The position numbers and the translations under genes were made by a program. This document shows, piece by piece, positions 22,881 to 33,499 of a DNA stretch of 64,000 bases (position 1 is the stretch's first letter; each line of letters starts with the position of its first letter). Below the pieces are notes generated by a model, which worked only from the letters and a program-made list of their open reading frames with translations, made no database searches and was not told where the DNA came from. The stretch is taken from contig OZ024826.1 of the NCBI GenBank assembly GCA_964016985.1, forward strand, positions 69,842,768 through 69,906,767. The letters are read 5' to 3'. The DNA comes from Anodontia alba. Taxonomy: Eukaryota > Mollusca > Bivalvia > Lucinida > Lucinidae.

Positions 22881-23600
22881 ATGGTCCCATTCTTAGTATT
22901 GAAGCAGAAATAAGAAAAATACCGTAGGTGATTATTACCCATAACTTTTATGTTAAAATATTTAAAGAGCTCATATTTTTCTAACAAAATGATGGATTTA
23001 GTTAACATTTGGTATGATGTTAGATATCAATCCAAAGTATTCAAAGTCCCCTCCGTTTAATTGTTTCTTTATTCATCCATTTGTCCCTCTGTTCATCAGG
23101 CCTTCAAACGCCATAAGAGGGGCTGATTTTCCATAAAAGTTAACATGCATACATTGCAACTTTTGCTTTAAAAGACTTCTCCTCTGACACAGCTGAACAG
23201 ATTTTTCAATAATTCCACAAGAATGTTCCTTGGGTGATCCTGTACTAAAATTGCTCAGACTGCTGTGCTGAACAAGATGGCCACCAGAGCTAAAAATAAA
23301 AGAAAAAAACTAAGGCACCATGGGATCTTGCTTCTGTCAAGCACTCGTCCCCCATTCCCCCAGGCCTATAATACTGTACAAGTCAACATGTTTTTATCTG
23401 TGTCAAGCACCACCACATTCCTCCCAAGGCCTGTATAACACAGTTCTCCAGCCTATCATCTGAAAATACTCATTTCCAACAAATTTTAAACATACATAGT
23501 ATTATGAAGAAAAACCATAGTCTTTTAGAATATACTAGAGACAATGACACTCAGGTGAGTGAATTAGGGCCCATGTGGGCCCTCTTGTTTTTCAATGTGG
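22881..23600 (+). repeat. Distal part and right terminus of the 165-bp repeat element
   Basis: Sequence after the array ends in CACTCAGGTGAGTGAATTAG followed by GGCCCATGTGGGCCCTCTTG (about 23,548-23,587). CAGGTGAG is the inverse of the CTCACCTG at the left edge (19,311), which suggests that 19.3-23.6 kb is one repeat-filled element. AAGATGGCCACCAG and CCATAAGAGGGGCTGATTTT occur in the body. No coding capacity is seen. Confidence 0.6.
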
Positions 23601-23804
23601 TGATTTTGTTTTGGCTTGGAGCACTTTTAGCTGTCAAGCCCCAGCCCCACCTCTCAACTTTAGTAAAATGGTATCTGATCCTCAGTCCTCTTCCTATTAG
23701 AGGAATCTGAGGCTCAGTGTTGCCATTCAAGAATTTTAGACAGTGAAATTGTCTAATCAAGTCATTCTTTCCATGGCAATTTGTGCTAAATAAGCAATAA
23801 GTAG

Positions 23805-24229
23805 AAAACAAGAGGCCCATGGGCCACAACGCTCACCTGGGTTAATCAAGTCATTTACTCTTATTCATCATTCCCTATCAGCCTGTCATGTTTCAAGACA
23901 ATGGCTTAAACAGTTTTCGATATCTTGTTTACAAGCTTAAAATGCTGAAATTTTCAAAGGGCAATAAGTCAAAAAAAAAAAAAAAAAAAATAAATAAAAA
24001 TAAAAAAAAAAAAAAATAAAATAAATAAATAAATAAAAAAATAAAAAAAAGAAAATAAAAAAAAAGAAGTTAGTTAATTGGGTCATCTACTTTTCATCCC
24101 CTATAAGCACATTAAGTTTCAATACAAGAGCTCAAATAGATTTTTGATATATCTTGCTTACAAGATTGCATTTATTTTTTGCTAAGGGGCATAACTAAAC
24201 AAGAGGCTCACCTGATTACTAGACAAGTT
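23805..24229 (-). repeat. Inverted terminus of the same repeat superfamily; A-rich tract
   Basis: AAAACAAGAGGCCCATGGGC and CACAACGCTCACCTGG (23,808-23,845) are the reverse complement of the terminus at 23,548-23,590, so two termini face each other across about 210 bp. An A/AAAT-rich tract fills 23,970-24,066. A second short terminus, AAACAAGAGGCTCACCTGAT, lies at 24,199-24,218. Confidence 0.65.
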
Positions 24230-25345
24230 TGAGTCAATTAGCCTTTCGTTCAAGAGAAGTTCAATATTGATTTTCAAGATAACAGCCATCTTGGATTTTC
24301 AATCAGAACGATTTTAGCTACTTTTGATGTACAAGTCACCTCGATACTTCCAATGAAATTTGAGTCCATTGCCCTTTTGGTTCAGGAGAAACAAATCAAA
24401 AATGATTTTCATTATGGCTGCTAGGGCGACTATCTTGGATTTCCGATCAGAATGATTTAGCTATTTTTGATCTACAAGTCACCCCGATACTTCCTATCAA
24501 ATTTCGAGTCAATGGGCCTTGTTATTCAGGAGAAAAAGTTTAAAATAGATTTTCAAGATGGCAACTGTGGCGGCCATCTTGTATCTCCGATCGGAACAAT
24601 TTTAGCCATTTTTGCTCTACAAGTCATCTCGACAATTCTTACCAAGTTTCAAGCCAACTGGCCTTTCGGTTCAGGAGAAGAAGCAAAAAATAGATTTCCA
24701 AGATGGCCGCAACGCCATGGAGGCCATCTTGGATTTCCGATCGGAACGATTTTAGCTATTTTTGATCTACCAGTCACCTCTTTGCTTCCTACCAAGTTTC
24801 TAGTCAATTGGTCTTTCGGTTCAGAAGAAGAAGCAAAAAATAGATTTTCAAGATGGCCGCCATGGCGGCTATCTTATATTTCCCATCGGAACAATTTTAG
24901 TTACTTTTTATCCAACCCCAAAGCTTCCTACGCAGGTTCGAGACAATTGGCCTTTCGGTTCAGGAGAAGAAGTGAAAAATAGATTTTCAAGATGACCGAT
25001 ATGGCGACCATTTTGGATTTCCGATCGAAACGATTTTACTTTTTTTTTTTTGATCTACAAGTCACCTTGATGCTTCCTACCAAGTTTCGAGTCAATTGGC
25101 CTTTCGGTTTAGGAGGAGAAGCGAAAAGTAGATTTTCAAGATGTCTGCCATGGCGGCCATCTTGGAGTTCCGATTGGAACGATTTTAGCTAGTTTTGATC
25201 TACAAGTCACCCTGATGATTCCTACCAAGTTTCAAGTCAATTGGTCTTTCGGTTCAGGAGAAGAAGCGAAAAATATATTTTCAAAATGGCCACCATGGCG
25301 GCCATCTTGGATTTCCGATAGGAATGATTTTAGCAGTTTTTTTTT
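24230..25345 (+). repeat. ~147-bp tandem repeat array with GGCGGCCATCTTGGA motifs (copy 1)
   Basis: The units contain GATCTACAAGTCACC, TGCTTCCTACCAAGTTTC, GAGTCAATTGGCCTTTCGGT, TCAGGAGAAGAAGCGAAAAA and TAGATTTTCAAGATGGCCGC. Successive AGGAGAAGAAG marks lie about 24,665, 24,825, 24,961, 25,112 and 25,257 (spacings 136-160 bp). Each unit has a palindrome around GCCGCCATGGCGGC. A 171-residue frame at 24,467-24,982 merely reads the units and is not a gene. A second array is at 34,515-34,940. Confidence 0.92.
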
Positions 25346-25730
25346 GTTTTTTTATTATTATTATTTTACTTTTCTTTTTGGAAAATACTTTAATCTCCCC
25401 GTCCATTTGATGTGTAGTTGGTCGGCGAGGGCCATCCCACTAACACACCTTACAATTTATTTGTACAGTACAATATAATATTCCAGCAATTAAATATCAT
25501 GCATCACTTACATGCTAAGTCCCACTGCTGTTTCCTGGGTACTAGATCAAGACCACCCGGCAACCCGTTTTCAGCAGTGATGCAAACACCACAGAATACT
25601 TACAGCTTATACCATACTCATCTGAACAGACTTATCAATACTTTCAGGTATAAGACTGGAGGACTGATAAAAAAACTGAATTCTAGGTAAAACATCTGAA
25701 AACCCCTGTCACCCTTTCCAAAAATGTCAT
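25346..25730. other. No recognised gene
   Basis: A T/TTA-rich stretch (25,338-25,380) follows the array. Then comes ordinary AT-rich sequence with a 90-residue frame at 25,418-25,690 of no recognisable family. Confidence 0.35.
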
Positions 25731-25982
25731 TTTTGCAATTTTCAGACAAAAACAAGTAATTCTGCAGAACATATTTTGAAGCTAAAAAATCTGAAGTCTG
25801 CCAAAAATCTGAAAAGTCTCATGCCTGTTAACTTTGAAGAAAAGGCTAATAGACATTTTGCAATTTTCAGACAAAAACAAGTAATTCTGCAGAACATATT
25901 TTGAAGCTAAAAAATCTGAAGTCTGCCAAAAATCTGAAAAGTCTCATGCCTGTTAACTTTGAAGAAAAGGCTAATAGACATT
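25731..25982 (+). repeat. Perfect or near-perfect 125-bp tandem duplication
   Basis: Two head-to-tail copies (about 25,731-25,857 and 25,856-25,982) read alike base for base by eye from TTTTGCAATTTTCAGACAAA to AAAAGGCTAATAGACATT. The lack of divergence contrasts with every other repeat in the window, so this is recent or an assembly artefact. Confidence 0.93.
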
Positions 25983-26303
25983 ATGTAATAATTTGCTAGA
26001 CTTCTTTTAAGATTTCATATATTAATATATTAATAAGGTGCCCTTTGTTCAGGCAAATATGGTACCATTTTACTATATTACATGAAAACAAAAGTGTATA
26101 ATATTCCACTCCTCACTTTCTTGCCCACGTTACATGCACACATGCTATATAATACAGTTTTTATAATCAGCATTACTGGTTATCTGTACATCTGAGTTTG
26201 GAGAGATAAAAAAAGGTTTTGTCACCCTGGCATGAGGTTGTTTTTTTTTGTTTGTTTTTTTTTTGCTGATTAGGAATTTCTATAATTTCTATAAATGTAT
26301 TAA

Positions 26304-26799
26304 TTAGACATTTGCATACGAAAAGTTTTCCCAGCTATTAACAAACTGTTCATATTTATCTTCTAATATTGCAATTCTCTCATTTGTACAGTACAAAAGC
26401 TTAAGTTTACATTTCAGGGCTGTGACATTTAGATAAGCTTTTATACATCTACAAAAATAGATATAATATTTGATTTCCAGTAAAATTTGTTGATCTACTA
26501 TGCTTGTCTTGTTATCTAATACTCCAAATAAAAATGGTTGTCTTTGTAAATTTAAAGTTGTTATTACTTTCACCCCAGTGTTTAAAATCATACATTTTTT
26601 TGTGTTGCTCACAATCCCATAGCAAATGTTCAACAGTTTCAGGTTCTTTAGCACAGAATGAACATGTAGGATTGTTTATTAACTTTCTTTTGTGTAGATA
26701 TTTATTAGTAGCTAGTATATTATGATTGGTACGTGACTGAAACCACTGTAACGTTGTATTATTTGTTATTTCAAATGGCCATTTGTAATTTTTTTCCAT
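26304..26799 (-). pseudogene. LINE 1 ORF2: C-terminal region with cysteine motif
   Basis: Minus-strand frame 26,512-26,799 contains CSFCAKEPETVEHLLWDCEQ, a CCHC-like motif typical of the C-terminus of L1/Tx1 ORF2. Its continuation, after a one-base frame change, is the frame at 26,304-26,654, ending near YEQFVNSWE. The interval 26,800-27,480 between this and the reverse transcriptase is degraded by stops. Confidence 0.85.
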
Positions 26800-27481
26800 T
26801 CTTCTTCACTGAAGTTAAAAATCTTATTCCATGCTTACTTACCAGCAGGTGTTTCATTATTAGAATTTAATATTTTATACATATCTTTAGTGCCTTTTTT
26901 TATTTCTCATGTATATATGCAGTCCAAAAGGTACTATGGGATTTTGTAGCTTTTCATTAATAGTATTTTTTTTAGCCTTTTTTTCTATTCTTTAATTGCA
27001 TTACATAGGCCGTGATACTGCAAGATATTTATCTTTATATTAAATAGTACCTTTACCTCCTGATAGGTTAGCAGGTTACCATTTTTTCCTGTAATATCAT
27101 TTATAAGTTTTATTCCACTTTCATAACATGTTTGATAATAAATACTGGTATTTGCACCTTTATGTTCTTATTGTAAAACATTGCACTTGCTTGAAATTCA
27201 TGTATTTCTTTAGGTTGATTATTTGACTGTAGTTCAATATGTGCATTAAACACATCTAACCAGAATTGATTTTTAATGTTTTTTTTTTAAATATTTTTGT
27301 TAAGTACTTTGTACCACAGTCTAAAAAGTTATGCATATTTATATGGTTTCCTATAATTTATGTCCATTTATGCTTATCAAAACAAAACCGCCTAATGTTG
27401 TTTTTAAGGCATTTATAAAAGCCTTGGTATTTATCGTCTTGAATCCTCCATCCAGAAAATCTTTGCAAATAGCAGAACGTT

Positions 27482-28690
27482 TTATTCTAGCGGTACCTTC
27501 CCAAAAAATGTAAAAAGAATGTCATTTATTTCTTTCATTATTTTTTCACTTGGATTTGGTAGGGCTAGAAATAGGTGATTTAAGCATGGAATTAAGAGAG
27601 ATTTTATTAAAGTTATTTTACCTAATGGTGTTAAGTGTCTGCGTTGCCAATTGCATATTTTACTTTTCAATAATTCAATTTTATTTTTGTAATTTATTTC
27701 ATTTACCTTATTTAAATCTGTGTCAAAGATAATTCCCAATAACTTGAATCTGTTAGAACCCCACTGTAATTTCCATCTTGTCTTTATTGTTTCTGTGCTA
27801 TATTTTTTCCCTATCCATATGAGTTGTGTTTTTTGAAAGTTTACTTTAAGCCCTGATATTTTTGCAAAACTTTCAAGTTCATTTAATGTTTTTGTTGATG
27901 AGTTTTCTGATCCATCTAATATTATTGTAGTGTCGTCAGCAAACTGTTTTAATTTAAAATCAATGTTATTGATTTTAATCCCTTTAATTTTTTCATTGTA
28001 TCTTATTCGTATAGCTAATATTTCTGCACAAAGAATAAAAATGTAAGTTGATATTGGATCCCCTTGTTGGCAGCCACATTTCAGTCTTAATGGCGAAGAG
28101 AAGTTACCTCTCTGATTTACCCTAATAGGGGTATTTTTTTTTAGGAAAACTGAAATCCACTTTTGAATGGACGGCCCAAAATTAAAGAAAAACTTAAGTA
28201 CTTTATGAATAAATGCCCATGACAGAGAATCAAATACTTTTTCAAAATCAACCAAAAGTAAGAGCCCAAGTATATTTTTGTCCTCCACAAACTGCATTAA
28301 GTCATAAACAAGTCTTGTGTTTTCATCTATATTCCGCCCTGATATAAATCTGGACTGATCTGTATTTATAAGTTTTGTTATAACAGTTTTTAATCTGTTT
28401 GCAATACCTGCTGAGGCAAACTTATATATTGTATGTATTTAAAAGACATATTGGCCTATTTAAGCAGCAATCTAGATTTATTTTCTTTTGGTATAAGAGA
28501 AAATATGCCTTCTTGTTGAGAAACAGACAGTTCCCCGATGTTATAACTATGGTTTATCCCTCTCAGTACAAAACTACCTAGCTGCTTCCAAAAAACTTTA
28601 AAGAATTCACAAGAGAAACCTACTCCTGGACTATGATTATTTTTCATATTTTTAAAGCAGGTTTAAGTTCAGACAAAGTTAAAAGTCCCT
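27482..28690 (-). pseudogene. LINE 1 ORF2: reverse transcriptase region
   Basis: Minus-strand order: NNHSPGVGFSCEFFKVFWKQ and SLIPKENKSRLLLK (28,456-28,647), then a 271-codon frame (27,482-28,297) with LVDFEKVFDSLSW, GCQQGDPISTYIFILCAEIL and the catalytic FADDTTIIL (near 27,930), followed by LLGIIFDTDLN and LTPLGKITLIKSLLIP. These are the standard finger and palm motifs of non-LTR reverse transcriptases. The catalytic DD pair is intact, but the protein is broken upstream between 28,297 and 28,456. Confidence 0.93.
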
Positions 28691-28902
28691 AAAGCTTTTC
28701 TGACTCATCATCATTTAGTTTGAGGGTTTTTACTTATTTAAATCTGTGTTTAAGTCAATATCAACATGGTTCTTTTCTTTAGAAGAATACAATTGTTTGT
28801 AAAATAATTATATTTCATTCATGATTTTCTTTTGGTCATTTATTATCTCTCCCTTAGCAGTTTGAAGTTTTGGAACAATTTTACTCATGAAGTTATGTGA
28901 TT

Positions 28903-30003
28903 CTAGATGACAAAAATAGTTTGTTGGTTTTCCCCCTCTACTATATTAATTGCCCTTGATCTGATTACTGCCCCTTTTACCTTTTCTTTTCTTAATTCAT
29001 ATAGATCTGTTTTCATGCTTTGAAGTTTTTCTATATTTTCACTATTTAAATCCTGCTCCAATTTACAGATTTTGATATCAGTTTTATGACTTGAATAGGG
29101 CATGGATTTTCCCCTTAATTCCATTAGTAAAGTGTCTAGAAATAACTGGTCATTTATAGTGAATTGTAACTCATTATCTGGTATGTTGTTTAAATTATCT
29201 GAATTGTACACTGGTAATGCATACTGACATTTTACTTCCATTATTTTACTTTTTATTGCCCCAACGTAATTTATGTCATAGAGTAATGAATTATTATGTT
29301 TCCAAAAGTGTCTTCCTTTTTGGAAGTCATTAAAGCAAATATTTAATACAACTGCTGAGTGATCAATTCGATAACTATTTTCTATCTTGCAACCATTTAA
29401 AGAAGTCAATAAGCTTTCAGATATAAGAAAAAAAAAGTCTGGCCTGTTGGAATGGATGCTTTCTTCTCGAAGTATATGCTTTAGGGATGGATGTAAATCT
29501 CTGAAGAGGTCAACTAAATACATTTCCTGGATGATTTCAAGAACTGTTTCCTTTGCATTTTTATTATTAACAGTTTTATAATTACAATAATCCATGGTAG
29601 GGTCAATAACTAGGTTAAAATCTCCACACCAAATTATATGTTCATTACCTATTTCTTCAATTTTTTGGCTATATTTTGGTAGAATGATACATCATCGTGA
29701 TTTACATAGTTGCTAATGTAATTCTATTATTGTCTATTGTAACATCTAATATTAAATAATTGACATTAGGGCCAGATATACAACTGTGTACTTTATATTC
29801 ATTTTTTAATCAAATAAAATTGCTAATCCTCTTGAATTAGATTTAAATGAGCTGAAATAAAAATCATTACCCCATCTTGCCCTCACCAACTTTTCATCTG
29901 TCCCAGGAGTAAAATGAGTATCTTGTAATCAATAAGTCTGATAATGTTTTTGCTTTAAGTACTCCAATACCTTGTACATTTAAAGTTAAAATTTTAATTT
30001 CTG
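28903..30003 (-). pseudogene. LINE 1 ORF2: endonuclease region
   Basis: The minus strand shows the start of an APE-type endonuclease, ILTLNVQGIG (about 29,966-29,995), then DTHFTPGTDEK and NSRGLAILF in shifted frames, and IIWCGDFNLVIDPTMDYCNY, which carries the conserved GDFN motif (about 29,600). A 230-codon open frame (28,903-29,595) continues into the linker with GRHFWKHNNSLL and FTINDQLFL. The APE endonuclease of this family nicks target DNA to prime reverse transcription. Frameshifts between 29,600 and 29,960 make it inactive. Confidence 0.88.
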
Positions 30004-30129
30004 CCTTAGTAAAATGTATTTTTATGTCTGTAATAAAGGGATTTAATGTTCTCAGCACTAACAAACAGCTTGAAACTTGCCTCATGCCAATAGCTAAAGC
30101 TGGTGACAGAGAAACAGAAATAGAAGGAA

Positions 30130-30566
30130 GATAAAAAAAAAAACAAAAAAAAAAAAAAAAAAAAAAAAAACAAAAAAAAAAAAAAAAAAAAAAAAAACAT
30201 GAAAGTTGTAATACTTCCTCAAAAACATGCAGCAAACAAATAAAAAAAAAAAACAACATCTGGGCTTCTGTGCAATTCAGCTGTATATATTGGAAGTTCA
30301 GTTTTAAATTCTACTAACTGAATACAGATAGTATGTAAAACACTTACATGGTAAGGCTCTTAGACAATTTTAAAAATAATTTGTATACCGTTCCTAACCT
30401 ATTAAAACACTGTGCATTTATTTATTTATTTATTTATTTTTCAAAAATAATGAAAAAAAAAAGCTGATGTAAAATCTCTACCTAATAAGCGCACTCCTTA
30501 AAGAAAGACAAGCTAATGTACACTCAGTGAGGTGTCTGATAATACTTCTACAGTATAACTACAAGA
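30130..30566. repeat. A-rich tract and flank
   Basis: 30,133-30,197 is almost pure A with single C interruptions, and a further A run sits at 30,240-30,253. ATTT repeats lie at 30,415-30,440. No gene is present. If the A tract is a retroposon tail, its body would lie to the left on the plus strand, inside the LINE, and I do not see one. Confidence 0.7.
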
Positions 30567-31366
30567 AAACATTGATGCAAAGCATCAATACGCCGGGAAA
30601 CTAATCTGTCATGCATTACTTAGCTCCCTGTAGATCGTAGTATAGTGAAAAAATGTTATAATTTATGAAAGGTTGTAATTATATAAATTATCGCAATACT
30701 CAACGATAAAAACATTATAGACGTTATCAAAGCTATGTAAAAAATCAACTATGATCGTTTGTTTTCTAGCCCGCATACATAATTACATGTCGCCATCCAT
30801 AGCCTAGGCCGAAGCAGAGTTTCGTTCTTTTCTCCGCTCATAACGTTTTCTTTCGGCCCAAATCTTTCCATGCTTGAATATCAAATTAAACTGTATTATT
30901 AAACCAGCTTATAATCCGTTCGATTTGAGAATGCATATTTCCAATCGTAAACGAAGAAAAATATCTTTTGTTTCTTCTTCGTAATACGACGAAAAAAACA
31001 AAATGAAAAAATTCAAACGTGTACGAATATTGACAGCAACAAGCTCATTTCAGGTCGAATGGTCAAATTGGGGCTCCTACGGGAAAACTGCTCATTTCTC
31101 TTTTAAATGAGCAAAACCCACATTGCTACATTCATTCTACACAGTACTTCCCATTTTTTTTCACTCTGTTACCAATAGCAGAGTTCTCTGCTGCAAAAGT
31201 GTGACTTTGAATAATAATAATAAAAAAAAAGTGGGGGTGAATAGTTATATATAACACCACTAAGAACCCCATAAAACTGGAAGAAAACCAATGTTCTCCA
31301 AATGCATACACATTTTACAAAAACATCCTCAAATAGATACGCCGGGCTCCAGCCCGGCGTAAATTA
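30567..31366. mobile_element. Candidate element bounded by CGCCGGG hairpins (~800 bp)
   Basis: The left edge has a perfect TTGATGCAAAGCATCAA palindrome followed by TACGCCGGGAAAC (30,572-30,601). The right edge has ATACGCCGGGCT-CC-AGCCCGGCGTA, a perfect 11-bp hairpin (31,339-31,363). ATACGCCGGG is common to both. The interior is AT-rich with TTTTGTTTCTTCTTCG-type runs and no frame of note. The class is unknown; terminal hairpins of this sort could suit a non-autonomous DNA element, but no target duplication is identified. Confidence 0.45.
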
Positions 31367-31572
31367 TTATTATTATCTTATTTTTTTTTCAGATATCATT
31401 ATAAAAGTATATATTGTGTGACTTTACTAATACTATGTTGAGGCGACTCCAGTGGAGTTCAGCAAAATATGACTTCAAATCCCATAAGCGGGGTGGCTAT
31501 AAAAAGACGCAGAATTTATCTAACTGTGCGTTTATAGGTATATGTTCGGTATTTAGATCGAACACGGTATAT

Positions 31573-31705
31573 ACATATATATATATACACACACACACGT
31601 ACGACGTACAACATACATACATACATACATACATACATATGTACACAGATACATACATACATACATAGACTTATATAGACATAGACATACATATACATAT
31701 ACCTT
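31573..31705 (+). repeat. (TA)n/(CA)n/(CATA)n microsatellite
   Basis: TATATATATACACACACACA is followed by several CATA runs (31,611-31,639 and 31,652-31,668) with interruptions. Frames here encode only the repeat. Confidence 0.92.
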
Positions 31706-32394
31706 CACAAATAAATCCACATACATATGTACACACCATTCTGTTGGAGCTACTATAGCTTCCTATTTTTTTCTCTCTCTTTGTTTTCGTTCTTTTATGT
31801 CTTTATTTTTATAATATTTTTATATTATATAATAAATAAATCAAAAGCAAAAAGAACAAAACAAACTGTATGTAGAATGTATGTCGTATTGCAGAGTAGT
31901 TCTAAGAGAAAGGAGAATTGAAGAAAAAGAGGAGTTAATATATTCATTTACTGCCTGATGTCTTTCCTCTTAAGTCTTATCTTAAAGAAAAAAAACACAT
32001 CAAGGATTTTCCATCAGGAGGATGCCAATATAGGTCTGTTTTTCTGTGCACTTGTCGAAACGAAACACAAGAGCAATAGTTACAGATTGAATATTACATT
32101 AAATAATAATAATAATAATAAAATAAAATACATAAATAGATAAACGTTGGAAAGCAGAGAGAGCCAACTTCCATTTTAAAGTTAGTGGCTTACTGATTCT
32201 TATCTATAGCCCCATGGCTTGGTAAGGAATTTTACACATTTTTTTTTTTTTTTTATGAATGGATATATACTCCAACATAAGACTTACTTAACCCTTGTCA
32301 TGCTAAATAAACCAAGATGCCGCGCCCTTTTATAATTTTCAGCCAACCAGACCACTTGACCCAGATCGTTGATATAAATTCTCATACTTAGTAG
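31706..32394. other. No recognised gene
   Basis: AT-rich sequence with an AAT run at 32,101-32,120 and a T run at 32,240-32,254. Frames are up to 64 residues without domain. Confidence 0.35.
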
Positions 32395-32515
32395 CAAACA
32401 GTGCAGACTCAGATCAGTTGGCTTTTTCAGGATCTACACTGTTTGCATCTGGATCTACACTGTTTGCGAAGGCAAGGCATGTCCGGGTTCAGCAGGACTA
32501 GGGTTAAGTATTTGA
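32395..32515 (+). repeat. Dispersed CTACACTGTTTGC repeat
   Basis: It contains GCAAACAGTGCAGACTCAGA, then two tandem GGATCTACACTGTTTGC units, and ends in AGGCATGTCCGGGTTCAGCA. The opposed GCAAACAGTG and CACTGTTTGC make an imperfect palindrome. Relatives are at 48,535-48,630, 58,630-58,715 and the array at 61,100-61,700. I recall this motif as widespread in some bivalve genomes. Confidence 0.75.
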
Positions 32516-33084
32516 CATACCATACCTCTAAAACACAGAAAATTTGTTTCAACTACTACACATAAAAAAAAAAAAAAAAAAAAAAAGTGACATCATCTGA
32601 TAACTTTCACCAGGCAACTACATTAAGGCTACCATAATGAGTATCCAAATAAAAAAAAAACACAAAAAACACCATACTCCAGAGCCGCGTTGGTGGGGCT
32701 TTTATAATTGTACTGTAACCCTGTACAGTACTTCATCCCTGAGTTTCTAAACTAGATTTTTCTGCTTCAAATCCGTACATTTCCATTGAGCAAAAATGCC
32801 TAAGTGATGATTAGAAGCAGAATGGAAAAAAACAACAACAAAAAAACAATGCAGATCCAGACTATCCAGCTCATTACTCGCCATCTCATCTGGAGCTACA
32901 TGTTTTGTTAGTCATTGGTTTTAGCCTACAGGGTTGAAAGGGTTAAAGGGCCATACATTGATAGCAACAATCACCCACCCTGCTGCATGAGCAAGGTAAG
33001 ATTTTCTTCATACATGTAGCACTGTGAAAAGGTGCAAAAACATTACAAAAAAAAAAAAAAAAACAAAAAAAAACAAAAAAAAAA
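32516..33084. other. No recognised gene; A-rich tracts
   Basis: A runs at 32,563-32,586, 32,650-32,670 and 33,043-33,085 interrupt otherwise AT-rich sequence. No motif recognised. Confidence 0.4.
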
Positions 33085-33360
33085 ACATGCCTATTCCAAT
33101 ACATTGAAAATTTCATAACCAAAATTTCAGATAAAAATTGATATATTTTTTTTATATTTCTGCCCAAAACACAGACTGTAGGCACTCATTAGAACCACCA
33201 CAGCGAGGCAGTTCCAACAAGCACCCACAAGTCCACGCCCCCGAGCAGAAATAAGCAGAAATAAGATAAAACGATGTATACTCCTGTAAACCCCAGTTTT
33301 ACAATATAAAAGTGGGGTTCAAAGGGGTCAAAATTATAAAGCCATGTTTTCATGGTGAAC
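33085..33360 (+). repeat. Dispersed repeat, copy 1 (second copy 55,435-55,680, inverted)
   Basis: It aligns with the reverse complement of 55,435-55,680. Shared blocks are GCCTATTC.AATA, TTTCAGATAAAAA, ATATTTCTGC, GCAGAAATAAGA, GTATACTCCTGTAAACCCCA and AAAAGTG.GGTT. Both copies centre on opposed TTTCTGC and GCAGAAA. No coding capacity. Confidence 0.8.
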
Positions 33361-33499
33361 ATTACAAGTGGTCTAATAGCCCTCTTATCTTGGTATCAGC
33401 TAGATTTTTACTATTTATAGGTTAATAGTTTTAAAGTATAGTATATATATCAGATATTACCGTATATACTTATTTTATTGCAGACAAGTTCGAAATACT

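Larger units (their letters stand above)
26236..30003 (-). mobile_element. LINE relic 1, L1/Tx1-like, minus strand
   Basis: Reading the minus strand from 30,003, endonuclease remains come first, then a linker, reverse transcriptase and a C-terminal cysteine motif, ending before a broken A-rich run at 26,236-26,263 that would be the 3' tail. ORF1 is not recognised; upstream of the endonuclease there is a T-rich minus-strand tract (A-rich on plus, 30,133-30,197). Several stops and frameshifts break ORF2. The order endonuclease, reverse transcriptase, CCHC-like end fits the L1/Tx1 group; the exact clade is inference. Confidence 0.9.

Noticed and set aside
24467..24982. 171-residue frame
   Set aside because: It reads three tandem ~147-bp units including the GCCGCCATGG palindrome; periodic by construction.
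30006..30259. Phe-rich minus-strand protein
   Set aside because: It is the poly-A tract read in reverse as TTT codons, joined to the start of the LINE endonuclease.
30567..31366. Helitron
   Set aside because: There is a terminal hairpin but no CTRR end after it and no TC start, so the structure does not fit.
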